From NCBI GenBank assembly GCA_028281885.1, contig JANQJA010000008.1, positions 434,001-498,000 of the forward strand: DNA of 64,000 nt, in the 5' to 3' direction. This stretch comes from Pseudomonadales bacterium. Lineage in GTDB: Bacteria; Pseudomonadota; Gammaproteobacteria; Pseudomonadales; Azotimanducaceae. A program made the translations under genes and the position numbers. This document shows, in pieces, positions 27,035 through 35,256 of the stretch (the first letter of the stretch is position 1; each line of letters starts with the position of its first letter). The notes under the pieces were generated by a model. The model was not told where the DNA came from. It worked only from the letters and a program-made list of their open reading frames with translations, and made no database searches.

Positions 27035-27051
27035 CGCAATATGCGCGCTAG
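27031..27051. terminator. Hairpin at the end of the OmpR-type gene
   Basis: CTAGCGC (27031-27037) and GCGCTAG (27045-27051) form a perfect 7-bp stem with a 7-nt loop that includes the stop codon. Only a short, imperfect T-run follows (ATTCCTT), so termination may be partial. Confidence 0.35.
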
Positions 27052-27056
27052 ATTCC

Positions 27057-27071
27057 TTACACTTAGTTACA
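27057..27071. promoter_or_regulatory. 10-bp-spaced TTACA direct repeat (site D)
   Basis: TTACACTTAGTTACA contains two perfect TTACA pentamers exactly 10 bp apart, 54-68 bp before the start of the REC-HD-GYP gene. As remembered, the Escherichia coli RstA box is TACATNTNGTTACA, which differs from this site at one position. It is the clearest of the five copies. Confidence 0.6.
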
Positions 27072-27124
27072 TTCAGTAGACCCAGCATTCACATCGCTTC
27101 TCTAGACTGTATTCCAAGAGTCAT

Positions 27125-28231
27125 ATGAGAACTGCTATGAAACTGCTTGATGAACCGACGATTGCTGGCAAGAGCCCGGATCAGGAAACGGCGCCAGAGT
27201 TGCCGGCCGGTGTTGATCATACCCCTGTTCAGGTTGGCTGGAATGGTCAGGGACAGCGAGGAAAGGTGCTGTTCGTCGATGACGATCAAGCCTTTCTGGA
27301 GATGTGTGCGAGGCGTTTTGAATCCTCGGACTATGAAGTTGTCGCATCCGGCTCCGCGGAGCAGGCACTCAAAATGATGGCGGATGAGGCAGTCGATGTT
27401 GTTGTGTCTGACATGAGCATGCCAGGCATGAATGGCACGGAACTGCTGCAGGCCATACACAAACAATATCCCGATGTCATTCGCATCATTATTTCCGGCA
27501 AGTTCGACATGGCCGATACGATTGATGCAATCAATCGCGGTCATGTTCATCGATACATCGTCAAACCGTTCAACGACAAGGATCTGAAGCTGACGATCTA
27601 CCAGGCAATACTGGAACGCGAAAAGACCAAGGCGGAAGAGAAAAGAAAGAAGGAACGGCAGGACAATGTCAAACAGCGGGCCAAGGAACTGGGTCGAGTT
27701 CTTGCCGATACTAAACGGCGCGTAGAACAGAGCTACGATGAGGTGATTGATGTTCTGACGGCACTGTCCTGTCAGATGGGGACAGGTGTCGACAAGGTGC
27801 TGGTTGGGGCCGCGGTCGAATTTGCCCGAACTCAGAGCCTTCCGCCTGGTGAGATCGAGCAGATTCGCGTCGCAGCCATGCTGCGTGACATTGCGTTGCT
27901 GGGTCAGCCCCATGTGGAAGGCACGATGCGCCACGCCACTGATGGTGGTGAAATTCTGGAACGGCTCAGACCATATCAGGTGGCGGCCAGGATTATCTCT
28001 TGCCACCATGAGTACTTTGACGGTTCCGGCTTCCCCCTTGGCCTTCAGGGCGATGACATTCCCCTGGGTGCCCGCGTGCTGGTGCTGATTCAGGACTATG
28101 TTGATGAGCGTCGTCAGGGAGTCTGTCACGACGACGCTATCAAAGTGCTGTCATCTGTATCACATCGGTACGACACCAAGCTGCTGGCTGCGCTGGCAGC
28201 TCTCCCCACTATCCAGGCGGTAGCGCACTAA
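27125..28231 (+). CDS. REC-HD-GYP protein with degenerate catalytic site
   Basis: The 368-residue protein has a receiver (Asp96 in VVSDMSMPGMNG, Lys in VKPFN), a basic coiled linker (about 160-205) and an RpfG-like HD-GYP domain. The catalytic motifs are eroded: the HD dyad reads RD (MLRDIALLG, residues 253-260), the early metal-binding His is missing (GTGVDKV), and GYP is GFP (DGSGFP, 299-304). The HHE motif (294-296) remains. It probably no longer hydrolyses c-di-GMP and may bind it or act by protein contact. Its own promoter carries site D. Confidence 0.88.
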   Translation: MRTAMKLLDEPTIAGKSPDQETAPELPAGVDHTPVQVGWNGQGQRGKVLFVDDDQAFLEMCARRFESSDYEVVASGSAEQALKMMADEAVDVVVSDMSMPGMNGTELLQAIHKQYPDVIRIIISGKFDMADTIDAINRGHVHRYIVKPFNDKDLKLTIYQAILEREKTKAEEKRKKERQDNVKQRAKELGRVLADTKRRVEQSYDEVIDVLTALSCQMGTGVDKVLVGAAVEFARTQSLPPGEIEQIRVAAMLRDIALLGQPHVEGTMRHATDGGEILERLRPYQVAARIISCHHEYFDGSGFPLGLQGDDIPLGARVLVLIQDYVDERRQGVCHDDAIKVLSSVSHRYDTKLLAALAALPTIQAVAH

Positions 28232-28237
28232 CTGGCG

Positions 28238-28263
28238 ACGAAGAAGCGAGTGATGCTCTTCGT
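28238..28263. terminator. Possible hairpin after the REC-HD-GYP gene
   Basis: ACGAAGA (28238-28244) and TCTTCGT (28257-28263) are perfect reverse complements with a 12-nt loop, starting 7 bp after the stop codon. No T-tract follows, so a Rho-independent terminator is doubtful. Confidence 0.25.
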
Positions 28264-28266
28264 TGA

Positions 28267-28281
28267 TTACAGTTGTTAACG
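28267..28281. promoter_or_regulatory. 10-bp-spaced TTACA/TAACG repeat (site E)
   Basis: TTACAGTTGTTAACG matches the right part of site C (TTACATTTGTTAACA) at all but two positions. It lies 95-109 bp before the RCC1-repeat gene, in a 144-bp gap. A consensus -35 (TTGACA) is present at 28329-28334 but without a clear -10. Confidence 0.45.
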
Positions 28282-28375
28282 AGAAAACCCAATTCTCAAC
28301 CCGCTGGGCACATCAGATTAACATTGGATTGACATCATGTAAGCGTTGAAAAGCGATGCTTGTATGGTGAAGTAA

Positions 28376-29446
28376 ATGGACTTTGATGCAATCTTTCAGG
28401 CTCTGATGCTCTTCTTAAGCCTGAGCTTTGGTGGCAGTGATGACAACGCGACGGATTCCGCAGATGTGCTGCAAGAGCAACCTATTGTCGAAGAGACCGT
28501 TGAAGTCAGTGTTGAATCCGAGTCAACTGACCAATCAGCGCCCAATGAATCCGGGATTGTTGTTGACGCGATTTCGATTTTTCTTGATGAGCAGGAAGAT
28601 GTTCAGCCGCCAGCTCCAACTCAGACTGAAACGGCTGCTGTTTTCGCTGCCAGACTGGCGCTGGGCCACAACCACACCTGTTACCTTGAGGGCGGCGAAG
28701 TTTTCTGCTGGGGCAGCGATTACTATGGCCAGACAACAGTGCCGGCAGGATTGATCGACGTGAATGAAATCTCTGCCGCAGACCAGAACACCTGCGTGCT
28801 GACGCCGGAGACGATGAGCTGTTGGGGTATCGATGGCTGGTTTACCGTACCGGTATCAAATGGTCGATCGCTTTCGGTCGGCGGTTTTCATGTTTGCTTC
28901 GTGGAAGATGAAGGCGTCTGGTGTAGCCGTGGTGGTAACCAATATGGTGAGCTTGAGATCCCGGTGGACATTCACCAGCCGATTCAGGTGGCGGCAGGTG
29001 TGACGCACACCTGCGCACTCGACGCCAATGGCGTGAAGTGCTGGGGTAGTAACGAGTTTGGTGAAACTGACGTGCCGCCGCTGGATAACCCGACGCAGAT
29101 TTCGGCTGGCGGCTGGTTCAGTTGTGCACTGGATGGTGCGCAGGTTGTCTGCTGGGGTAACAATGAATTCGGCCAGCTCGAGTTACCTTCACTGGTGGAA
29201 CCAAAGGCGGTTATCGCTGGTCATAATCACGCCTGCGCCATCGATCGGTATGGCTTGCAGTGCTGGGGTCGAAATGCATTTGACCAGGCGATCGTGCCCA
29301 GTGAACTGGCTGAGGTCGCCCTTGTCCAGCCGGGCACTCATCATAGCTGCGCCGTCGATGCCAGCAATGATGTTTATTGCTGGGGCTTTAACGGCCAGGG
29401 ACAGACCAGTGTACCGAGTCGCGCAACAGGCAGTGCGGGCGACTGA
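28376..29446 (+). CDS. RCC1-repeat beta-propeller protein
   Basis: After a short hydrophobic N-terminus (residues 4-19) and an acidic Glu/Val/Ser-rich linker (about 20-95), the 356-residue protein consists of about seven RCC1-like repeats of 35-38 residues. Each has a H-x-C-A-(L/I/V)-D core followed by a CWG motif and a GQ/Q-x-x-VP turn. These repeats form a seven-blade propeller for protein binding; the paired cysteines suggest a disulfide-stabilised exported form. The N-terminus may be a signal anchor. No enzymatic function is evident. It ends the signalling island and is convergent with bioB. Confidence 0.8.
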   Translation: MDFDAIFQALMLFLSLSFGGSDDNATDSADVLQEQPIVEETVEVSVESESTDQSAPNESGIVVDAISIFLDEQEDVQPPAPTQTETAAVFAARLALGHNHTCYLEGGEVFCWGSDYYGQTTVPAGLIDVNEISAADQNTCVLTPETMSCWGIDGWFTVPVSNGRSLSVGGFHVCFVEDEGVWCSRGGNQYGELEIPVDIHQPIQVAAGVTHTCALDANGVKCWGSNEFGETDVPPLDNPTQISAGGWFSCALDGAQVVCWGNNEFGQLELPSLVEPKAVIAGHNHACAIDRYGLQCWGRNAFDQAIVPSELAEVALVQPGTHHSCAVDASNDVYCWGFNGQGQTSVPSRATGSAGD

Positions 29447-29457
29447 GTCTGTCGCCC
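29437..29457. terminator. Hairpin between convergent RCC1 and bioB genes
   Basis: GGGCGAC (29437-29443) and GTCGCCC (29451-29457) form a perfect GC-rich 7-bp stem with a 7-nt loop across the RCC1 stop codon. It lies between convergent genes but lacks a T-tract. Confidence 0.35.
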
Positions 29458-29464
29458 GGCGAAT

Positions 29465-30427
29465 CTAGGTCTCTGCCGCCGCCTTTGGCGTAACACCCAG
29501 TGTAGAGAACATCGCTGAATCCTCACTGGCGTCCGGGTTTGGCGTGGTCAGCAGTTTGTCGCCACCGAAAATTGAACCCGCGCCAGCCAACAGGCAAAGC
29601 GCCTGAGCTTCTGGTGACATGTCATTACGACCCGCCGAGAGTCTGACCACCGAGGTCGGCATGGTGATGCGGGCGACCGCAATTGTGCGAACGAACTCAA
29701 AGATATCCAGTTCCGGTTCTTCCGCGAGGGGTGTACCTGGAACGCGTACCAGCCGATTGATGGGTACCGATTCCGGTGGCTCCGGCATGCTGGCCAGTTC
29801 AGCGATCATCGCGGCGCGATCTTCCCTTGTTTCTCCCATCCCGATGATGCCGCCGCTGCACAGCTTGATGCCGGAGGCGCGAAGATTGGACAGGGTTTCG
29901 AGTCGGTCAGAGAAGGTCCGAGTTGTAATAATCTTTGAATAATACTCGGGTGAGGTGTCGATATTGTGGTTGTAATAGTCCAGCCCGGCTTCAGCCAGGC
30001 GATCGCTCTGCTCTCGCGTCAGCATACCGAGGGTGACGCAGGTTTCCATGCCGGTCGCGCCCACGGCTTCAATCATCTCTGCCATGTTTTCGATCTGGCG
30101 TTTGGTCGGACTACGCCAGGCAGCGCCCATGCAAAAACGTGTTGCGCCCTGGGCCTTCGCGTTGCCTGCCGCGGCGAGGACTTCGTCAACATCCATCAAC
30201 GCATGGGTATCAACGCCGGTATCGTGGTGAACGCTTTGCGGGCAGTATGCGCAGTCTTCAGGGCAACCGCCGGTTTGCACGGACAGTAGTGCGGCCACCT
30301 CAACGCTGTTGGCATCGTGATGCTCCCGATGCACGGTCATTGCCCGGAACAGTAAATCATTGAACGGCAGGTCATAAAGTTCCAGGACCGCCTGTCGTGT
30401 CCATCGTGGTTCGGTTGAAGCAGTCAA
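29465..30427 (-). CDS. bioB: Biotin synthase
   Basis: This radical-SAM enzyme inserts sulfur into dethiobiotin. The 320-residue protein has the CxxxCxxC cluster motif at Cys55, Cys59 and Cys62 ([13 protein letters not shown]), the AAWRSP segment, [12 protein letters not shown], and the GGIIGMGE block, all as in BioB. The window shows bioB separated from bioA-F-D by about 18 kb of signalling genes on both strands. The 91 bp upstream contain no recognised BirA operator. Confidence 0.96.
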   Translation of the reverse strand: MTASTEPRWTRQAVLELYDLPFNDLLFRAMTVHREHHDANSVEVAALLSVQTGGCPEDCAYCPQSVHHDTGVDTHALMDVDEVLAAAGNAKAQGATRFCMGAAWRSPTKRQIENMAEMIEAVGATGMETCVTLGMLTREQSDRLAEAGLDYYNHNIDTSPEYYSKIITTRTFSDRLETLSNLRASGIKLCSGGIIGMGETREDRAAMIAELASMPEPPESVPINRLVRVPGTPLAEEPELDIFEFVRTIAVARITMPTSVVRLSAGRNDMSPEAQALCLLAGAGSIFGGDKLLTTPNPDASEDSAMFSTLGVTPKAAAET

Positions 30428-30518
30428 CGTACGGCCACCCTGTTGAATAACCAGCAGATGGTATCAGCCGAATAGTCGGCATAAAAGGCATACCGGCAGA
30501 GCGACCTCCGGTACACTG

Positions 30519-31721
30519 TCAGATCACGCCTTTTCCCCGGAAGCTGTCGATTGCAGCCTGGTCAAATCCCATCTCGGTCAGCACTTCGACGGAATGCTGG
30601 CCGATTTCAGGAGCCCTTTTTGCGCCGATTCGTTTGACCCCCTCTACGTTGACCGGGTCATTGACAACGAACTCCATACCGATCTCTTCCACGGGCGGTG
30701 AAACGATCCTGTTGATCTTCAGGTTCTCGTCATCCACGAGTTCGTCGAAGGTCGTGACCTTCTCGATTTGTACACCGTTCTCGTCGCGCAACAGGCGCAG
30801 CCATTCGTCCAGTGTTTTGGTGGCAAAAATCTCCCCAAGGGCGGCAGAGAAGGCTTCCGCATTCTCTGCCCTGGACTCGAGTGTCGAGAAGCGTTCGTCG
30901 CCGAGAATGTCGAAGGCTTCCATGGCAATTAGCATGGCGTCGAACTCATCGTGATTGCGGACCATGTTCAGTTGAATCCATCGCCCGTCGAGGGTTTTGT
31001 GGATCACGTAGTTGATTCGATGTTTCTCCATTGGCGAGAAATCGGCGTTGGCAAAGCTGGCCTGTGAAAGACAGGAAGCGGACCAGATACCGCTGGCCAG
31101 AAGAGAGGTGTGGACGAAACTGCCTTCGCTGGTACGTTCCCGTTTCAATAACGCCGTGACGATCCCCGCGTATACAGCCACCGCTGTGGCATGGTCACCC
31201 ATTCCCGGCAGCGCTTGCAGCGGTGACTGACCTGCCGGGCGTATGTGATTCATCATGCCAGAATGATTCCAGTAGGCGATCATATCGAAGGCTTCTTTAT
31301 CGCGGTCCGTGCCCTGTTCACCGTAGGCGGTCAGCGATGCGTATATCAGCTTTTTGTTCAGGGCCTTGATGTCTTCATACATCAGGCCGAGTTTGCGACG
31401 AAGTGGCAGCGGGTGATTGGTGAGATAGACGTCGCAGTCCTCAATCAGCCGTTTGAGGATGTCCATGCCTTCGGGCGTTTTCAGGTTCAGTGCCAGAGAG
31501 CGCTTGTTGCGGCCGTCCTGGGCCCAGGTGTAGTTAACGTCCGCGTCGGGAGAGGTTGGCCCAAGCGAGAACCGTCGCAGGCCGTCACCAAGTTCCGGCA
31601 ACTCCACCTTGAGTACATCCGCGCCGCGATCGGCGAGCATGGTGGCGGCAACGGGGCCTGCGATCCAGCTGCCAACATCCAGTACCTTAAGGCCTTCAAA
31701 GAGGAGTGTGTCGTCCGACAT
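30519..31721 (-). CDS. CaiB/BaiF family (type III) CoA-transferase 1
   Basis: The 400-residue protein transfers CoA between carboxylates through an enzyme-bound anhydride. The N-terminal Rossmann-like half begins FEGLKVLDVGSWIAGPVAATMLADRGADV. The catalytic Asp is Asp146 in EAFDMIAYWNHSGMM. ATG 31721 is preferred because family members begin close to this motif; a TTG at 31742 would add seven residues. It is divergent from the enoyl-CoA hydratase gene. It is one of three family III transferases within 5 kb, which suggests stepwise CoA activation in one pathway. Confidence 0.9.
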   Translation of the reverse strand: MSDDTLLFEGLKVLDVGSWIAGPVAATMLADRGADVLKVELPELGDGLRRFSLGPTSPDADVNYTWAQDGRNKRSLALNLKTPEGMDILKRLIEDCDVYLTNHPLPLRRKLGLMYEDIKALNKKLIYASLTAYGEQGTDRDKEAFDMIAYWNHSGMMNHIRPAGQSPLQALPGMGDHATAVAVYAGIVTALLKRERTSEGSFVHTSLLASGIWSASCLSQASFANADFSPMEKHRINYVIHKTLDGRWIQLNMVRNHDEFDAMLIAMEAFDILGDERFSTLESRAENAEAFSAALGEIFATKTLDEWLRLLRDENGVQIEKVTTFDELVDDENLKINRIVSPPVEEIGMEFVVNDPVNVEGVKRIGAKRAPEIGQHSVEVLTEMGFDQAAIDSFRGKGVI

Positions 31722-31807
31722 CCAGGATAGTCCGTTCTGCAAAAGGCCAAGGATATGTCAGAACCTCCTGCATGTTCCAATCAGCAACGTTGAACTAAGA
31801 TGCAGCA

Positions 31808-32785
31808 ATGACAGTTGATATTTATTCCTGGGAAGAGGTCTCGACCCTCTTTCTCAATGCCAATCTTGCCGATATGGCCGGCCTGAACAGCGTTGTGGTC
31901 GATCTTGGCTCTCCGCTGACGGCGGATGCAGCGGGATATGCAGACTGGCTTTCACGGCAGCCGGTTCCAGTAGTCGGGATGGGTGAGTCGAATGCCCCCT
32001 ACGCCGACCTTGTCGATATACTGGTTGACGATGACTCGCTGCCCGTGGTCCTCGATGGCGTGTCACGCAATCCGCTGGCAGCGGCGGTTCTGGTGCAGGT
32101 GTTACGAACAACGGTTGCCTTGCCGGTTGATCAGGCGTTGTCGGTCGAATCCCTTGCCTATGCAACGTTGCAGGGTGGCGTGGAATTTCAGAACTGGCTG
32201 GAAGTACAACCGGAGCGCGAATCGAAAGTCACCGACGTCAAGGATCTGGTTCTGGTGGAGCGCAAGGGGGCAAGCCTCCGATTGACGCTGAATTCTCCGC
32301 AGAACAGAAACGCCCTGTCCGCACCACTCAGGGATGCGCTGACAGAAGCCTGTCGCCTGGCGCAGATTGATCACTCGATCGAGTCAGTCGATGTCTTCGG
32401 TGCCGGTCCGTCATTTTGTGCGGGCGGTGATCTGTCCGAGTTCGGCCAGTCCCGGGACACTGCTGTTGCCCATCAATCCAGGATGCTGCGCATGCCTGCT
32501 CTGAGTCTGGCAGCACGGTCTGAGATCTATACCATGCATTTGCATGGTGCCTGCGTCGGTGCGGGCATAGAGATGCCAGCCTTTGCAGGGCGGGTCCTTG
32601 CTCATCCGGAAACCACATTTCGCTTGCCCGAGATTGGCATGGGGCTGATACCGGGCGCCGGTGGCTGCGTCAGCATTCCTCGTCGGATCGGGCGGCAGAG
32701 AACGGCTTATCTGGCGATAACGGGAGAGACGTTGGCGGCGGAACAGGCGCTGGAGTGGGGACTGATCGATGCCATCGAAAGCTAG
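31808..32785 (+). CDS. Enoyl-CoA hydratase/isomerase with a degenerate N-terminal half
   Basis: The C-terminal half (about residues 150-325) is a crotonase domain with the oxyanion motif FGAGPSFCAGGDLSEFG, then GACVGAGIE and LPEIGMGLIPGAGG carrying the usual Glu positions. The N-terminal half (1-145) resembles a decayed crotonase: it ends with SLAYATLQGGVEFQNWL, which looks like the C-terminal helix of a normal crotonase, but lacks the oxyanion and catalytic blocks. The gene is thus a probable tandem fusion in which only the second unit is active. It sits between two CoA-transferase genes and is likely to hydrate or isomerise their product. Confidence 0.85.
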   Translation: MTVDIYSWEEVSTLFLNANLADMAGLNSVVVDLGSPLTADAAGYADWLSRQPVPVVGMGESNAPYADLVDILVDDDSLPVVLDGVSRNPLAAAVLVQVLRTTVALPVDQALSVESLAYATLQGGVEFQNWLEVQPERESKVTDVKDLVLVERKGASLRLTLNSPQNRNALSAPLRDALTEACRLAQIDHSIESVDVFGAGPSFCAGGDLSEFGQSRDTAVAHQSRMLRMPALSLAARSEIYTMHLHGACVGAGIEMPAFAGRVLAHPETTFRLPEIGMGLIPGAGGCVSIPRRIGRQRTAYLAITGETLAAEQALEWGLIDAIES

Positions 32786-32809
32786 CGCGCATTTGGTGCA
32801 ATATTCGTG

Positions 32810-34033
32810 TTAGTCACCGTCGAACAGCTCGTTGTTGTGCTCGCCGAGATGAGGTGCTCGCCGACTGATACGCCACGGGCTTGCGGGTAGTTTGTAGGGC
32901 GCGCCGGGGTAGGTCACGGTGCGATCAATATCATCATGATGGATGGGCACCTGAAATCCTCGCGCCTTAAAATGCTTGTCTTCAAAAACTTCCTCCGGAC
33001 TATAGATGATGCCAGCGGCGAGTCCGATATTCTGTACCCGGATGAAGAAATCATAAGCTGACACGCGACTGGCGATCAGTCTGAGCGCGTCTCGCCCGGC
33101 TTGAACGATCGCTGTGAGCGTATCGTTGGTCCCGATCTGTGCCAGGTCGAACGGCCCCTCCCAGTTTGCGCCCATCTCGATGAATACCGATTCAGGCAGC
33201 TCGTTGAGTAGGCCAAGTGACTCTATCCAGCTGTACAGATTTCGATATTGTTCCGGTTGCCGCAGCAGTACGCCGGTATTCACGTAGCGCCCGTCTGCAC
33301 ACCGGATCTGGGTTTCGGCGGTTGGGTTCACAGCGGCATGTCGGCCAGTTTGCCGCTGCACAGTGGACTGGTTTACCAGCCAGTTATAACTGCCCGCTTC
33401 CGTTGTGACATTGAGTGCCGCGGTGATGGAGATGTCGATGAATTGACCTTCTCCGCTGGCCTTGCGATACAACAATGCAGTCAGCGCGGACATCACCGCG
33501 AAGTGGCAGCCTGTGTGATAGGCCTGGTTACCCCAGCCACGCACCGGCGGCAGTGAATGATCATCATATCCGCAGCTCCAGGGTGGACCACCGGCAGCCA
33601 TCAGGGTCAGGTCGGTTTCCGGCTGGTCGCTGGCGGTTTCGTTGCGACCGTAGGGTGTGATCGCGAGATGGATCAGGTCCTTCCGCTTCCGGGTCAGGTC
33701 AGCATAGTCCAGCCCCAGATTCGCGAGTCTCGTTGTTGGTTCCGATTCAATAAGGATGTCGGCGGTCGCGACAAGCGCCAGAAATTTCTCTTTGCCGGTC
33801 CCGGTGTCGAGATCCAGGGTGATGCCCCGCTTGCTGGTGTTGTAGTGCCAGAACCACAGGCTGCGGTTTTCTCCTGGCTCGTCATCGAGCCAGGGGGGAT
33901 ATTGTCGTGACGGATCGCCTGCTGGTGGCTCGACCAGGATGACATCCGCGCCCATGTCACCGAGCAGCTTGCCGGCAAAGGCGATGCGCTCATTCGCTAG
34001 TTCAACGACTCGAATGCCCGTCAGCGCACTCAT
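32810..34033 (-). CDS. CaiB/BaiF family (type III) CoA-transferase 2
   Basis: This 407-residue transferase begins MSALTGIRVVELANERIAFAGKLLGDMGAD. The catalytic Asp is Asp141 in ETDLTLMAAGG. It overlaps the third transferase by 4 bp, so the two are translated together and may form a heteromer or act in sequence. The acyl donors and acceptors are unknown. It is convergent with the enoyl-CoA hydratase, 24 bp apart. Confidence 0.9.
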   Translation of the reverse strand: MSALTGIRVVELANERIAFAGKLLGDMGADVILVEPPAGDPSRQYPPWLDDEPGENRSLWFWHYNTSKRGITLDLDTGTGKEKFLALVATADILIESEPTTRLANLGLDYADLTRKRKDLIHLAITPYGRNETASDQPETDLTLMAAGGPPWSCGYDDHSLPPVRGWGNQAYHTGCHFAVMSALTALLYRKASGEGQFIDISITAALNVTTEAGSYNWLVNQSTVQRQTGRHAAVNPTAETQIRCADGRYVNTGVLLRQPEQYRNLYSWIESLGLLNELPESVFIEMGANWEGPFDLAQIGTNDTLTAIVQAGRDALRLIASRVSAYDFFIRVQNIGLAAGIIYSPEEVFEDKHFKARGFQVPIHHDDIDRTVTYPGAPYKLPASPWRISRRAPHLGEHNNELFDGD

Positions 34034-35256
34034 ATCACTCCTTCCTCTTGCAGCTGTTGGACCTCATCTTTTGCCATATCCAGCAGGCGACCGAATACCT
34101 CGATGTTGTCCTCGCCGAGACAAGGGCCGGCCTTGGTGACCTGCCAGTCTGTCTTGGAAAAATGGACGGGTTGTCCATCGACGCGTACCTTGCCGATCTC
34201 GGTATGATCGACGCTCGGCCACAGACCCCAGGCATGGGTGGTTGGGTCCTCTTCAATTCTTTCTGAGGGTTTTTGAACCGCGGCGGCCGGTACCCCACGT
34301 TCACGCAACGCGTCCTGTAGTTCGAACTTGTTCCATTCCCGGGTCCAGCTGCCGAGCTGTTGATCCAGTTCGTCCTGATTTTCCAGTCGACTGTCTTCCT
34401 TGTCGAAACCGCGGGTCCAGGTCGCGTCGATGAGACTGGCGAGCTGCTGCCAGTCGACATCCGTTCGGCATGAGATTGCGATCCAGTGATCGTCGCCGCT
34501 GCAGGGATAGATACCGTGGGGCGCCATGGGTATGAACTGCGACCGGTTGGCGTTGACGCCGGTTTCGCGCACTGATTTTCGGTTCACACTCCAGTCGAGG
34601 AGCGCGGGTCCGTTCAGGGTGACCGCTGCTTCTGTACACGACAGGTCCACCCATTGGCCTTCACCGGTTTGTTCGCGATGCAGCAGTGCCAGCATGATCG
34701 CCATTGCCATATAGTAGCCGCCGGTATGATCCATGTAGGAATAACCCCAGCCCGCCGACTGCTGGTTGGGTAGTGCGGAGGTGAAAGTCAGTCCGGAGAT
34801 TGCCTGGACGATGGGTCCCCAGGTGCGGTATTCGTGGTATGGACCGGTATGACCGAACCCGCAGTTCGACACATAGATGATGTCCGGCTTGATTGCTTTC
34901 AGCTCATCGTAGCCGAAGCCCCACTTTTTCAGTACGCCGGCAGAAAAGTTTTCGCTGACGACATCGGACTGACGGATGATCTCCTTCAGCATCTCCTTTG
35001 CTTTGGGTTTGCGAAGGTTCAGCGTAATGCCGTACTTGTTGACGTTGTGATTGTTAAAGGCGCCGCCCAGGTTGATGCCGCGTCGCTCATCGACGAACGG
35101 ATTGGCACCTCGCAGAATGTCCCAGCGGCCCTCGCGTACCGGATCCTCGATGCGGATTATCTCGGCGCCAAACACGCCCAGCCACTTGGTTGCTCCCGCG
35201 CCAGCCAGCTGTCCGGTAAAGTCGCAGATTCGATACTTTGATAGTGCCTGGGTCAT
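34030..35256 (-). CDS. CaiB/BaiF family CoA-transferase 3, catalytic Asp not at usual place
   Basis: The frame is open to 35460, but the family N-terminus (SKYRICDFTGQLAGAGATKWLGVFGAE) begins at ATG 35256. That start overlaps the amidohydrolase stop in an ATGA. In the loop where the catalytic Asp normally sits this protein reads RTWGPIVQAISGL, with Gly147 in place of Asp. The fold otherwise looks intact (about 408 aa). It may use another residue, or may be an inactive partner of transferase 2 encoded right after it. Confidence 0.87.
   Translation of the reverse strand: MTQALSKYRICDFTGQLAGAGATKWLGVFGAEIIRIEDPVREGRWDILRGANPFVDERRGINLGGAFNNHNVNKYGITLNLRKPKAKEMLKEIIRQSDVVSENFSAGVLKKWGFGYDELKAIKPDIIYVSNCGFGHTGPYHEYRTWGPIVQAISGLTFTSALPNQQSAGWGYSYMDHTGGYYMAMAIMLALLHREQTGEGQWVDLSCTEAAVTLNGPALLDWSVNRKSVRETGVNANRSQFIPMAPHGIYPCSGDDHWIAISCRTDVDWQQLASLIDATWTRGFDKEDSRLENQDELDQQLGSWTREWNKFELQDALRERGVPAAAVQKPSERIEEDPTTHAWGLWPSVDHTEIGKVRVDGQPVHFSKTDWQVTKAGPCLGEDNIEVFGRLLDMAKDEVQQLQEEGVI

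Noticed and set aside
27089-28129. Minus-strand ORF of 346 codons
   Set aside because: Antisense to the REC-HD-GYP gene; no recognisable motif in the translation.
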